Assembly: GCF_016908515.1 (NCBI RefSeq)
Contig: NZ_JAFBEA010000003.1
Coordinates: forward strand, 1-64,000
Length of the DNA: 64,000 nt
Source of the DNA: Virgibacillus halotolerans
GTDB lineage: Bacteria > Bacillota > Bacilli > Bacillales > Amphibacillaceae
Direction: 5' to 3'
Made by a program: the position numbers and the translations under genes. The notes under the pieces are model-generated. The model saw only the letters and a list, made by a program, of their open reading frames with translations. It was not told where the DNA came from and made no database searches. Of this stretch, positions 1-7,567 are shown piece by piece (position 1 is the stretch's first letter; each line of letters starts with the position of its first letter).

Positions 1-95
1 GTCACACCTGTTCCCATACCGAACACAGCAGTTAAGCTCTTCAGCGCCGATGGTAGTTGGGGCTTTGCCCCTGCAAGAGTAGGACGTCGCCAGGC
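1..95 (+). rRNA. 5S ribosomal RNA, 3' part
   Basis: The sequence from the first base to the CGCCAGGC end matches the 3' four-fifths of a Bacillus-type 5S rRNA, including the conserved CCGAACAC, TTAAGCTCTTCAGCGCC and GTAGGACG segments. The 5' end lies outside the window. It is followed at once by a T-run and then by two tRNA genes, the usual end of a Bacillaceae rrn operon. Confidence 0.95.
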
Positions 96-171
96 TGTTT
101 TTTTGTTTATGCTTTTTTATTAGGAATAAATGTGGTATGATACATGTTCATACTGTTTTTTATTTGTATAT

Positions 172-246
172 TCCACAGTAGCTCAGTGGTAGAGCAATCG
201 GCTGTTAACCGATCGGTCGTAGGTTCGAATCCTACCTGTGGAGCCA
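172..246 (+). tRNA. tRNA-Asn (GUU)
   Basis: A full cloverleaf can be drawn. The acceptor TCCACAG pairs with CTGTGGA, the anticodon loop is CTGTTAA with GTT, and the T-arm GGTTCGAATCC is intact. The discriminator G is followed by an encoded CCA. Confidence 0.96.
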
Positions 247-253
247 TTTTTTT

Positions 254-326
254 GCTTCCATAGCTCAGTCGGTAGAGTGCTTCCATGGTAAGGAAGAGGT
301 CATCGGTTCGAATCCGATTGGAAGCT
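254..326 (+). tRNA. tRNA-Thr (GGU)
   Basis: Acceptor GCTTCCA pairs with TGGAAGC, and the anticodon stem CTTCC/GGAAG holds loop ATGGTAA, giving anticodon GGT. The discriminator is T and no CCA is encoded. The 3' 44 bases occur again at 4625-4668, so this gene looks like the target of a site-specific integration. Confidence 0.93.
283..326 (+). repeat. attL-like 44-bp repeat in tRNA-Thr
   Basis: The 44 bases from the anticodon arm to the 3' end of tRNA-Thr are identical to 4625-4668. A perfect duplication of a tRNA 3' end, with an integrase remnant next to one copy, is the usual footprint of a tyrosine-recombinase island. This copy keeps the functional tRNA. Confidence 0.85.
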
Positions 327-336
327 TAACCTGTAA

Positions 337-367
337 CCCTTGTACATCAACGTGTACAGGGTTTTTT
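337..367 (+). terminator. Terminator after tRNA-Thr
   Basis: CCCTTGTACA and TGTACAGGG form a stem around a six-base loop and are followed by six T residues, a standard intrinsic terminator for the rRNA-tRNA transcript. Confidence 0.85.
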
Positions 368-429
368 GTTTGAAGTAATAAATCAGGTTAAAAGAGCAAC
401 TTCTAACAGACTTCTAACATGCGTTATTT

Positions 430-882
430 TTAAGAATGTGCGTTCTTGAATTTCTGCATACTTTCACTAAATGTTTTTACAGCTTCCACTTGCATGGATG
501 GTAATAATGAGCATACGTGTTTAAAGTTAATTCTACTTTCGCATGGTCCTAATCTTTCGGATACAATTTTAACTGGCGTACCGATTGAGAGCATCAATGT
601 GGCATGCGTATGTCTTAGATCGTGGAATCGAATACGTTTCATTTCAAGATTTTCAATCAGCTTATCCAGCCGTTTATTGACGTTCTTTACATCAATCGGT
701 TCTCCGGTTGGTCTACAGATGACCATATCCTGATTATCATAATCCTTCCCCATCTTAAAACGATCCTCTTTTACCTTTAACTCACGTTTTTTCAGTTCAG
801 CAACAGCATCATCATCAATATCAATTACACGTCTTGCTTTATTCGTCTTTCCTTTTGAAAATCCAGTCCTGCTGTAATACTG
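430..882 (-). pseudogene. Tyrosine recombinase (phage-type integrase) remnant
   Basis: Only the catalytic C-terminal half of a Tn916/phage-type integrase is readable. The box-II motif HDLRHTHATL and a VSERLG segment are clear. After VSERLG the normal stretch leading to the nucleophilic tyrosine (family pattern T/DxYSHLLP) is replaced by a scrambled HVCSLLP, so the catalytic Tyr and the preceding His appear lost. The frame runs upstream without a start to an in-frame stop at 883-885, and no N-terminal arm-binding domain follows. The gene lies about 100 bases from the tRNA-Thr att copy with its 3' end toward it, the expected position for the integrase of this island. It is almost certainly inactive, so the island should be immobile without help. 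Confidence 0.85.
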
Positions 883-1316
883 CTAAAAAGTGTTGGTATA
901 GCTCATAGAAAGTATTCACCGATGCCTTCAGCTGCAATTATTTGAGAGAGAACAATCGTTAAAATGGTAACTACTAATAGTATGAAGACCCTGTGTCATT
1001 ATTGATCTGATCTCCAACCAATTAGAAAACCAAGAGTTAGAATATAGCACTTTATATGATATTTGTTATAAAACATGCTGTAAATTTAGACAATAATTGA
1101 CCTGGAATAGGGAAGTGTTAAAAGGTCTTTCGCTGTTTTGTTAATGTATTCTCTTCTAAATATCCAGCTTGTAATAAACCAAAAGATGAATTCCACCTAC
1201 TGCAATCATTTGAGCATGTAAATCTAAAAATGGTATATGTTTGTGCGAATGTGAATTTAAGCTAATACCGCAATAAGGAGAACTCCATTATATGAGCTCT
1301 CCCTTGCTGTTAGCTG
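883..1316. other. Decayed intergenic DNA, no intact gene
   Basis: No convincing gene is present. On the minus strand around 905-985 a short hydrophobic frame could be the tail of a lost membrane protein, possibly a transporter partner of the neighbouring betaine-binding protein, but stops break it. The rest is AT-rich and shows nothing recognisable. Confidence 0.5.
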
Positions 1317-2219
1317 CTATTCTTTTTGTTCTAAGTCCTCAATCGAATCAATATCCATATAAGCTGGGACAGCTAATCCAACCTTGGCACCATCTAAGTT
1401 GGGACCTAGATCTTCAAAATGGCCTTCATATTGATCATACAGTGCAGCATGTGTAGATGGCATCCATACTGCTAGAGATGCATCAGCGTCTCCTGTTGCT
1501 ATTGACTCAAACATAATAGCTGGATCAACTGGTGTAAGTGTGACATTAAAACCTTGTTGTTCCAGTACAATTTTAGCTACATTTGCTGTAAAAATTGCAT
1601 CATCCCAAGGAAGTAAAACTAATTCGATTGAAGTCCCATCTACCGACTCTACTCCTTCCGTCCAATCTGCAACCGTCTCTTGGTTTTCATCTACCCAATC
1701 TTGGGCTACTACCTCAAAATCTTTTTCTAGGGTCTCTAATAAGGCTTCCTCTACGTCTTGTAGCTCCCATTGGAATCGATCAATAATTGTATAAGCTTCA
1801 GGCATTTCATCTTTTAAACCTTTTCTTGCAATTGTTGTGATGGCTTCTTCTTCTCCATAGATACCTTTAGGATCTTCTAAGTACTTTAAATCCCACTTGG
1901 CAAACTTATAGTGAGGAGACCATGCGCTAAAAACAATGGCTTCTTCATTATCAATCGCATCACTTAGTTGTGTTAACATTGCCCCCGCCGAAGACATTTC
2001 CTGTTCCCAACCATCAAGATTATCATAGGCATCTATAGCTTCTTCATTTTTCTCGGTTTGTCCAGCACCAGGTTCGGTACCAGTAATCGTATACTCTAAT
2101 TCTTTACTAACATTATCTTTAGTCTGTAAATTTCCAGCAGTAGATCCACAACCTGCAGTTATAAGGCTTAAGGATAAACCTGCAATTATTCCTATCTTTT
2201 TCCATTTAAAGTTAAACAC
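1317..2219 (-). CDS. Glycine betaine/carnitine-binding lipoprotein (OpuAC type)
   Basis: Substrate-binding lipoprotein of a compatible-solute ABC transporter, expected to be anchored on the outer face of the membrane. A GTG start at 2219 is preferred: it follows AAGGAG and gives a compact signal peptide ending in lipobox ITAGC at residues 20-24. An ATG further upstream would add 25 unlikely residues. The mature part shows the OpuAC fold: a TITGTEPGAG opening, FSAWSPHYKFAKWDLKYLED in lobe one, DWTEGVESVDG at the hinge, and a second lobe with ATGDADASLAVWMPSTH ending in SIEDL, as in B. subtilis OpuAC. No ATPase or permease gene is adjacent, so it must share a transporter encoded elsewhere or be a relic. 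A perfect palindrome lies upstream at 2359-2375. Confidence 0.85.
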   Translation of the reverse strand: MFNFKWKKIGIIAGLSLSLITAGCGSTAGNLQTKDNVSKELEYTITGTEPGAGQTEKNEEAIDAYDNLDGWEQEMSSAGAMLTQLSDAIDNEEAIVFSAWSPHYKFAKWDLKYLEDPKGIYGEEEAITTIARKGLKDEMPEAYTIIDRFQWELQDVEEALLETLEKDFEVVAQDWVDENQETVADWTEGVESVDGTSIELVLLPWDDAIFTANVAKIVLEQQGFNVTLTPVDPAIMFESIATGDADASLAVWMPSTHAALYDQYEGHFEDLGPNLDGAKVGLAVPAYMDIDSIEDLEQKE

Positions 2220-2358
2220 GCTGTATAATACTCCTTCATTTTCACATATTGCCATTTTCCCTTTTTCATGAGTGGTGCACACCAAATTCGTCATGAACAG
2301 CTTATTTAATGTTATATCTTTTATTTTTATTAATCAAACGTTGAATATAATTGAAACT

Positions 2359-2375
2359 GTACAAATTGTTTGTAC
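2359..2375 (-). promoter_or_regulatory. Perfect palindrome upstream of the betaine-binding gene
   Basis: GTACAAA-ttg-TTTGTAC is a perfect 7+3+7 inverted repeat between the stop of the small winged-helix gene and the start of the lipoprotein gene. It looks like an operator for a dimeric regulator, possibly the adjacent 82-residue protein. The binding protein is inferred. Confidence 0.45.
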
Positions 2376-2394
2376 ATATCTAAGAAATGGTGAT

Positions 2395-2643
2395 TTATAT
2401 AAACAATGAGTCCATTTTGTCTGTTTTTCTCCATATTACACCATATTTTGTCTCTTCTATCTTCACAATCCCTTTACTAACCAGGGTATCAAGTTCATTT
2501 GTTACAGCACCAAAAAACCTTTCATCATCAACTAAATCCTGAAGCAACACCTTATTAGGATGCTCTTCATAAAGACGGACCAGTATACTGATTTCTAAAA
2601 GGTTAAGCTTGTGTCGTTTTTTGATTTCCTGTATATCCCTCAT
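2395..2643 (-). CDS. Small winged-helix-like protein, 82 aa
   Basis: An 82-residue protein with a pattern like a lone winged helix: a basic N-terminus, helix LNLLEISILVRLYEE, a second helix VLLQDLVDDERFFGAVTNELDTLVSKG and a short wing IVKIEETKYGVIW. It has no ligand-binding domain. It lies directly upstream of the betaine-binding lipoprotein on the same strand, with a palindrome between them, so a role as local regulator is plausible but unproven. I recognise no named family. The ATG has a weak ribosome-binding site (GAAGTGAT). Confidence 0.6.
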   Translation of the reverse strand: MRDIQEIKKRHKLNLLEISILVRLYEEHPNKVLLQDLVDDERFFGAVTNELDTLVSKGIVKIEETKYGVIWRKTDKMDSLFI

Positions 2644-2841
2644 TTGATCACTTCACTTATAGGTAATTATGCTTATATTATCAAAATTGGGTGAAAATTA
2701 CTAGTGGGTCACAATGAAGATCTAAAACTTTCCATAAAGGTGACGTAAAAAGGATTTTTATTTTTTATGTCGAATAAGTTTAAGGGAGAGGTTCATGGTT
2801 GGATAATTTTATTCTTGTTCAGCAATAGGGCCATATTGTTG

Positions 2842-2878
2842 AAAAGGGTAATCTATTTTAGGTTGCCCTTTTTATTTT
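2842..2878 (+). terminator. Orphan terminator-like hairpin
   Basis: AAAAGGGTAA pairs with TTGCCCTTTTT around a 13-base loop and is followed by more T residues. No intact gene ends here, so it is probably left over from a lost gene in the island. Confidence 0.4.
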
Positions 2879-2891
2879 TGACCTCATCATT

Positions 2892-2926
2892 GTTAACTGG
2901 TAAACTAAAATTATTAACTGGTTAAC
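2892..2926 (+). promoter_or_regulatory. Twin TTAACTGGTTAAC operator upstream of marR
   Basis: Two near-identical palindromic boxes, GTTAACTGGTAAAC at 2892-2905 and TTAACTGGTTAAC at 2914-2926, lie 22 bases apart (two helical turns) just before the MarR gene. This fits autorepression by the MarR protein; the assignment is inference. Confidence 0.6.
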
Positions 2927-2951
2927 AAATATATGAGAAGGAGGGTCATTC

Positions 2952-3422
2952 TTGGGAAGTTTATCAAAAGAAAATACATTGAAAGCTATTGAAAATTTTA
3001 TTTTACAGCGTGAAAAAAAGACAAAACAGCAAAATGATGTTGCTGAAAGCTTATTAATACGTCATGGATTTTCTGAAGATAAGTGGTCTTTAACACAATT
3101 GCATATTGTGGCTTTAATAAATGAAAAACCAAGTGAAGCAAATAACACATTTCTAGCAAATCAATTAGGGATTTCAAAACCTGCGGTTACCAAAGCTATT
3201 AATGCTTTAACCAAAAAAGATATGATTACTGCTCAGAAAAAGGAAAGTAATCAAAAGACCATTTTTTATGGCTTAACAAATTCAGGGGAAAAACTTGCTC
3301 TGATTCATGAACAAATGCACCAAAAAGCGAGAGAGCGATATGATCAACTGTTAAATCAATTTTCCGATGAGGAATTACAGCTTATTACTAAATTTTTAAA
3401 TACCTGGTCAAAGCAATTGTAA
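2952..3422 (+). CDS. MarR-family transcriptional regulator
   Basis: A 156-residue MarR-type repressor with a central winged helix: WSLTQLHIVALI, then FLANQLGISKPAVTKAINALTKKDMI as helix-turn-helix and recognition helix, then a wing with TIFYGLTNSGEKL. Helices at both ends (IENFILQREKK; FLNTWSKQL) form the dimer interface. Translation starts at TTG 2952 behind a strong GAAGGAGG; no ATG fits the spacing. Two matching palindromic boxes sit immediately upstream. The next gene, an NTF2-like protein, starts 22 bases after the stop, so the two are likely cotranscribed and coregulated. Confidence 0.88.
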   Translation: MGSLSKENTLKAIENFILQREKKTKQQNDVAESLLIRHGFSEDKWSLTQLHIVALINEKPSEANNTFLANQLGISKPAVTKAINALTKKDMITAQKKESNQKTIFYGLTNSGEKLALIHEQMHQKARERYDQLLNQFSDEELQLITKFLNTWSKQL

Positions 3423-3444
3423 AAAAATAAGGAGAGTGTATGTT

Positions 3445-3849
3445 ATGAACAGAAAGCAAGCTTATGACTTTTTAACGGAAGTCTATCAAGAAATTTTAGT
3501 AGCTATGAGAATAGAAAAAATACCTTATTATTTTAGTAAAAATTATATTCAAACAACTGATGGGGTTAGTTCTAATATAACCGAGTTTACGAATCATATT
3601 TCAGCACTGAATGAGGTTGTAAATTCAATATCTATATCTCCATTTTATGATTTTCTATTTGATGAAAAAAAGCAAACTGTGACACTTAGATATACTGTAG
3701 CTGTAGATAAAATAGATGGAAATACTGGAGAGATAGAAGTTATAGCAATATTTGAATTAAGCGATAATCTAATTTTGCGTTGTAATGAGCAATCTTGCCC
3801 TTTAAACCAAGATGAAGAACTTAAGCAGTTAGCAAAAATTAATTACTGA
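3445..3849 (+). CDS. NTF2-like/SnoaL-fold small protein
   Basis: A 134-residue protein with the layout of the NTF2-like fold: N-terminal helices (AYDFLTEVYQEILVAM), a short mid-region, then alternating beta strands (TVTLRYTVAVDKI, GEIEVIAIFELSDNLILRC). Catalytic residues cannot be assigned. Such proteins often follow MarR genes in small oxidative or aromatic-response operons. ATG 3445 is preferred over GTG 3436 because the latter overlaps the AAGGAG ribosome-binding site. It lies 22 bases after the MarR gene and before a bidirectional terminator. Confidence 0.6.
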   Translation: MNRKQAYDFLTEVYQEILVAMRIEKIPYYFSKNYIQTTDGVSSNITEFTNHISALNEVVNSISISPFYDFLFDEKKQTVTLRYTVAVDKIDGNTGEIEVIAIFELSDNLILRCNEQSCPLNQDEELKQLAKINY

Positions 3850-3900
3850 ATATAATTTTTGTGGCTCTCAGCAAACGGGCGCGTTAATTAAATAGATACA

Positions 3901-3956
3901 AAAAAAGGACCACACGTTTTGATATGTCTAATACGGGTGGTCTTTTAATGTCAGCC
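3901..3956. terminator. Bidirectional terminator
   Basis: GGACCAC and GTGGTC form a stem with an A-run on one side and a T-run on the other, between two convergent genes. It can serve both. Confidence 0.65.
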
Positions 3957-3961
3957 GTTTT

Positions 3962-4336
3962 TTAGGCTAAATCATGCGTGGTATCCACATCTTTCCAAAC
4001 CCTATTCTGCAATTCAAAATCCACCATCTTATCTCCACAGAAATAACGTTGCGCTAACTTAATAGTCATTTTCTTCAATTCATCCGGAGTAAATTTGATT
4101 ATCTCCCCATTTACGCTATACACACATTGATCAACGCACCTTATATCCAGGTGATGCTTAGATATAATATCTTTTTTAAGCGCATAGAAGTCCTTTTTCA
4201 TTTGTTCGATTGTAGCATCCAGTTTATCCTCAAACAAGTTACCAAACTTTAACGCTCCAAACGTTTTCCGATCCTGCCTAAATATCGTTATGGCCATAGG
4301 TAAAGTTATATAATAATTGATTAATTCTTTATTCAT
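3962..4336 (-). CDS. Uncharacterised protein with SOS-type promoter, 124 aa
   Basis: I do not recognise the family. The protein is 124 residues, soluble and mixed alpha/beta, with a helical middle (LDATIEQMKKDFYALKKDIISKH) and a C-terminal half with aromatic and acidic residues. It contains three cysteines and no signal peptide. The start is clear: GAGGTGATC precedes the ATG. Upstream is an almost ideal sigma-A promoter whose transcribed edge carries a LexA-like box (4352-4363). Expression after DNA damage is therefore likely, as with many phage and island genes. It is the last gene before the right att copy. Confidence 0.6.
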   Translation of the reverse strand: MNKELINYYITLPMAITIFRQDRKTFGALKFGNLFEDKLDATIEQMKKDFYALKKDIISKHHLDIRCVDQCVYSVNGEIIKFTPDELKKMTIKLAQRYFCGDKMVDFELQNRVWKDVDTTHDLA

Positions 4337-4351
4337 GTGATCACCTCTAAA

Positions 4352-4394
4352 GAACGTTTGTTCTTATTATATGCAGTAATGATTTAATTATCAA
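4352..4394 (-). promoter_or_regulatory. Sigma-A promoter overlapped by a LexA (DinR)-like box
   Basis: On the minus strand TTGATA (4389-4394) and TATAAT (4366-4371) are separated by exactly 17 bases. GAACAAACGTTC (4352-4363) follows two bases after the -10 element. It matches the Bacillus LexA pattern GAACNNNNGTTC, with one departure from the preferred central bases. A repressor bound there would block RNA polymerase. Confidence 0.72.
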
Positions 4395-4624
4395 TGGAAA
4401 TTAAATACATACGATAATTAAGCAATAAAAAAAGACCGCCGAAGCGATCTAATGATTCCTGTTTCATCTATTATATAGTGAACTTATTTTATGCCGGCAC
4501 CTGCCGACATTTTGATGGCAGAAAATTTAATTCGTGTTAGTTCTACTTAGTTCATAACAAATGGTTAGTGATAACAGCCAACTATTTTACTTCATATAAA
4601 TTCGCCCTAACGCATGCAATCACA

Positions 4625-4668
4625 CCATGGTAAGGAAGAGGTCATCGGTTCGAATCCGATTGGAAGCT
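4625..4668 (+). repeat. attR-like 44-bp copy of tRNA-Thr 3' end
   Basis: Identical to 283-326, but the 5' half of the tRNA is missing upstream, so it is no functional tRNA gene. It is followed by a terminator hairpin at 4675-4718. This marks the far end of the tRNA-Thr island. Confidence 0.85.
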
Positions 4669-4674
4669 CTATAT

Positions 4675-4718
4675 AAAAACGCTGTAAGCCTTATATAACA
4701 AGGTTTACAGCGTTTTTA
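4675..4718 (+). terminator. Terminator after attR
   Basis: AAAACGCTGTAAGCCTT pairs with AAGGTTTACAGCGTTTT around a seven-base loop and runs into T residues. It may be the tRNA-Thr terminator displaced by the island. Confidence 0.8.
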
Positions 4719-4995
4719 TATTAGTACCGTTTTACCTTTTTTGCTAATACAGTGGAAAATGAATTTAGCAAAAGAAAAAACATTATATTATTATAACGTG
4801 TTCGGTTTTGGAGGAGAAAAGTATAAAAAAGTACACCTAAGATTAACCGTTTTTTTAGACTCTCCTTAATTTCAATTCTTGTTGTAATAATGCAGTCAAG
4901 TACTGCTCTGTATTCTCAAAAGTTATTTTCTTATTCTAGCGGTTACACCACTCAGCTCTTTCTTTCATACATTAAGATAGGGAGGGATCTTGAAC

Positions 4996-5922
4996 ATGGT
5001 AGGAGACTTTTTACAGGAGATGTTAATGCTATATTGTATTGGAGCAATAGGTTTTATAGTAAGAAAAACAGGGGTTTTGAATGAACATACAAATGATGTG
5101 TTAACTCAACTGATCCTCTACATCACATTACCAGCACTTATTTTATTTTCATTAGATATTCCATTTTCTTTTACTATAATAAAGGATTTCCTTTGGCTTT
5201 TTTCCATGTCTGTTTATGTACTTCTATTATCCATCTTTCTGGCTGTTTGGATGAGGAGACGCGCTCAACTTCCAGAAAAACAACAAAGTGTATATGAAAG
5301 CCTTATTATCTTTGGAAACCAAGGATTTATTGGCTATGCTGTATGCTTTATCCTTTTTAATGAACAAGGAATTATTTATTTAACCATGTTTAATTTATTT
5401 TACTTACTACTCATATGGTCCTATGGTATTCATTTATTTATTAAAGGCAGAAATGCAATAAGCTGGAAAGTTATCCTCTTGAATCCGGGGATCCTGTCGA
5501 CCTTTTTGGGATTAATAGTTTTATTCTCTCCTGTTCATTTTCCTGAAACTGTATCAAACGCATTAAGAAGTGTTGGAGAAATAACCATCCCACTTTCCAT
5601 GATATTAATTGGAAGTTTGATGGCAAACACAAAGTATAAGGACATTCCTTTAATGTTGAAAAACCCCCATCTATGGAAAGCTGCAATGGCCAAGCTTCTT
5701 TTAATTCCTTCGTTACTACTTCCATTTGCACTGTTATCTGTCCCCTTTTCATTACTGGTAATTGCAATCTTGGTTTCCGGAATGCCCTCTGCGCCAACAA
5801 CTTCATTATATGCGCAAAAATTTGATGCGGACACTAATTTTGCAACTTCAGGTGTATTATTAACTACTGCATTATGTATCATTAGCATCCCATTCATTTA
5901 TACGATCTTGCATATACTTTGA
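4996..5922 (+). CDS. Auxin-efflux-carrier (AEC) family permease
   Basis: A 308-residue membrane protein of the AEC family, whose members export or exchange organic anions such as malate. The family hallmarks are visible. There are five N-terminal membrane helices with GAIGFIVRKTGVLNE and an ILYITLPALILFSL segment near residue 50. A family-type GNQGFIGYA lies near residue 115. A second five-helix half ends in SGMPSAPTTSLYAQKF and a final hydrophobic helix. ATG 4996 sits ten bases behind GGAGG; TTG 4990 would be too close. It stands alone, with a long perfect hairpin after the stop. Substrate cannot be told from sequence. Confidence 0.85.
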   Translation: MVGDFLQEMLMLYCIGAIGFIVRKTGVLNEHTNDVLTQLILYITLPALILFSLDIPFSFTIIKDFLWLFSMSVYVLLLSIFLAVWMRRRAQLPEKQQSVYESLIIFGNQGFIGYAVCFILFNEQGIIYLTMFNLFYLLLIWSYGIHLFIKGRNAISWKVILLNPGILSTFLGLIVLFSPVHFPETVSNALRSVGEITIPLSMILIGSLMANTKYKDIPLMLKNPHLWKAAMAKLLLIPSLLLPFALLSVPFSLLVIAILVSGMPSAPTTSLYAQKFDADTNFATSGVLLTTALCIISIPFIYTILHIL

Positions 5923-5939
5923 ACATAATTGAATAAATA

Positions 5940-5987
5940 GGCTGTTCTTTATATAAAAAATTATAACTTTTTATATAAAGAACAGCT
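5940..5987 (+). terminator. Long inverted repeat, terminator
   Basis: AGCTGTTCTTTATATAAAAA and its exact reverse complement surround a short AT-rich spacer directly after the AEC gene. The stem of about 20 bp can end transcription, though the T-run lies inside the stem. Confidence 0.6.
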
Positions 5988-6329
5988 ATTCGATCATAGA
6001 AAAATTCCAACAAACAGCTACGTCATATAACGAATTATTTTTTCAAGGTTATGTTCAACAGTTGATAAATGGAGAGGAAAGCAATTTTCCAAAGATAAAT
6101 GTTGATAATGGAGCAGTAAGGTTAACTGTATAAGGTCTATTTTCCTTCATCTGATGAAATTACAAGATTGCAACGTGTCCTATTTGTTTAAGGAAGTCAA
6201 TAAAGTCGTAATTAGTTGTTACCTGTTATTCCATTTATGACCGTAAATATTTTATAATTAAATGCTTCAGAATGAATGTATATCTTTTCTCCTATTGAGT
6301 TAATACTACAATCAAAGGAGTGGGTAATA
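5988..6329. other. Gene-free stretch
   Basis: AT-rich DNA with no frame I can support and no similarity I recognise. It ends in the AAGGAG ribosome-binding site (6315-6320) of the next gene. Confidence 0.5.
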
Positions 6330-6755
6330 TTGCTAAAGCTGCATACAGATATAGAAGGAAAACAAGCATATTTTGGTGACGTAAAAAAAATATTTAAGTC
6401 TAATGGATTTACCTTTTGTAGTAATTTTGAATATCATAAAGGAAAATTTGATATGGTATTATGCCGAGAAGGCGGAGAAACAATTTACATAAGAATCCCT
6501 TTTGATGTTTTGAAAGGTGAACTGGATCGTCCCAAAGCATTTATTCAATTTGGACAGCCATATGTCATCAAACATGTTGTAAATACAGGACTGGATTGGG
6601 ATGGAAATTCCTTGTTGACGACAACAGGGTTTAATCAGTTTCAGGAGCCTCTTGATAAAGATGGTAACATATTGGATAAAAGTAGGTGGGAAGAAGCTGG
6701 TGAACAGCAGGTGCATCATGTTATGAGTGTGATGAAAAACTTGAAAATTTCCTGA
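6330..6755 (+). CDS. YugN-like family protein
   Basis: A 141-residue cytoplasmic protein resembling B. subtilis YugN: an opening like DIEGKxxYFGD, a G-F-T segment followed by NFEYHKGKFD, then IYIRIPFDVLKGELD and a GQPYVIKHVVNTGLD stretch, ending with NQFQEPLDKDG. The function of the family is unknown. TTG 6330 is chosen because it lies nine bases behind AAGGAG and starts exactly at the conserved LKLHTDIEG; a longer frame has no ribosome-binding site. It is monocistronic, convergent with the ferritin-like gene and separated from it by a terminator. Confidence 0.78.
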   Translation: MLKLHTDIEGKQAYFGDVKKIFKSNGFTFCSNFEYHKGKFDMVLCREGGETIYIRIPFDVLKGELDRPKAFIQFGQPYVIKHVVNTGLDWDGNSLLTTTGFNQFQEPLDKDGNILDKSRWEEAGEQQVHHVMSVMKNLKIS

Positions 6756-6800
6756 CATTGCTTTTATGAATTATGGACTACCTTTAGAGAAGTAGTAAGA

Positions 6801-6842
6801 AAAAATCGACCTTTCATCATCAGTTAGGTCGATTTACTTTTT
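6801..6842. terminator. Terminator between convergent genes
   Basis: AAATCGACCT and AGGTCGATTT form a 10-bp stem flanked by an A-run and a T-run, usable from both directions. Confidence 0.8.
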
Positions 6843-6850
6843 ACCTGCCG

Positions 6851-7279
6851 TTATTGCATAAGCTGGTTTAATTGTTCAATATGTGCCTTATCTTCATCTG
6901 AATTATTTTTAATGACTTGAATACTTTCGTGATCTAAGTCACCTTTGATGATTTCTGTTGCTTGGTTCATACCCATTTCTTGTCCTTTTAGGACTTCTTT
7001 AATAATTCCTTCATTGTTATCAGGGAAATTTTTCATGTTCATCATCGTTTCTGATATAGATAACTTCATCCCATTGTCATCAACTGCTTTACCACCAAGA
7101 TTTTGAATACGTTCGGCCGTTTTTGCAGCATGCTGTTTATGTTCCTGCTGAATACGCTGAAGTTCACTCTTCAAATTTGGATCGTGGGTGTGTTTAATGT
7201 AATGCTCATAAGCATGGATGCCCATGTACTCGCCTTTTAAATAGGCATTTAACTCCTTTACAACATCCTCTTCATTCAT
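6851..7279 (-). CDS. Ferritin-like domain protein (DUF2383/PA2169-type)
   Basis: A 142-residue all-helical protein with the ferritin-like four-helix pattern: ELNAYLKGEYMGIHAYEHYIKH, then LKSELQRIQQEHKQHAAKTAERIQNLGG, then IIKEVLKGQEMGMNQATEIIKGD and VIKNNSDEDKAHIEQLNQL. Potential metal ligands are the E(x)nEH and ExxxH positions in the paired helices. Such proteins are linked to stress and the spore or cell surface; the exact role is unknown. The ATG has a strong AAGGAGG. Confidence 0.75.
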   Translation of the reverse strand: MNEEDVVKELNAYLKGEYMGIHAYEHYIKHTHDPNLKSELQRIQQEHKQHAAKTAERIQNLGGKAVDDNGMKLSISETMMNMKNFPDNNEGIIKEVLKGQEMGMNQATEIIKGDLDHESIQVIKNNSDEDKAHIEQLNQLMQ

Positions 7280-7469
7280 TGAGGTAAGCCTCCTTTTAAT
7301 TATTTGGGACCACTGAGCTAAAAAAGGTCATGTCTTATTTTAGGTTGATAAAGGATAAATATACACATGGAATAATCCATTGTGGGAGAATTATTATTAT
7401 CGAGGAAAGTCATAATAGGAGGGGCTTTGTTTCTATCAACAGCAGATTGTGCGTGAAAGTACCATTGAT

Positions 7470-7513
7470 AAAAAAACGCCAACTCTGATTGGAAAGAGAC
7501 TGGCGATTTTTTT
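7470..7513 (-). terminator. Terminator of the SARP-type response regulator gene
   Basis: On the minus strand ATCGCCAGTCTC leads into a loop and GTTGGCGTTTTTT. The GCCA/TGGC stem with T-run lies about 55 bases after the stop of the upstream gene. Confidence 0.65.
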
Positions 7514-7567
7514 ATCAAACAATAAAGCATTGCTCGATGAATTGCTCCGTATGAAAGGATAAAGCTT

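Noticed and set aside
4621-4670. Second tRNA-Thr gene
   Set aside because: Only the 3' 44 bases are present; the D-arm and 5' acceptor strand are missing, so it is an attachment-site copy.
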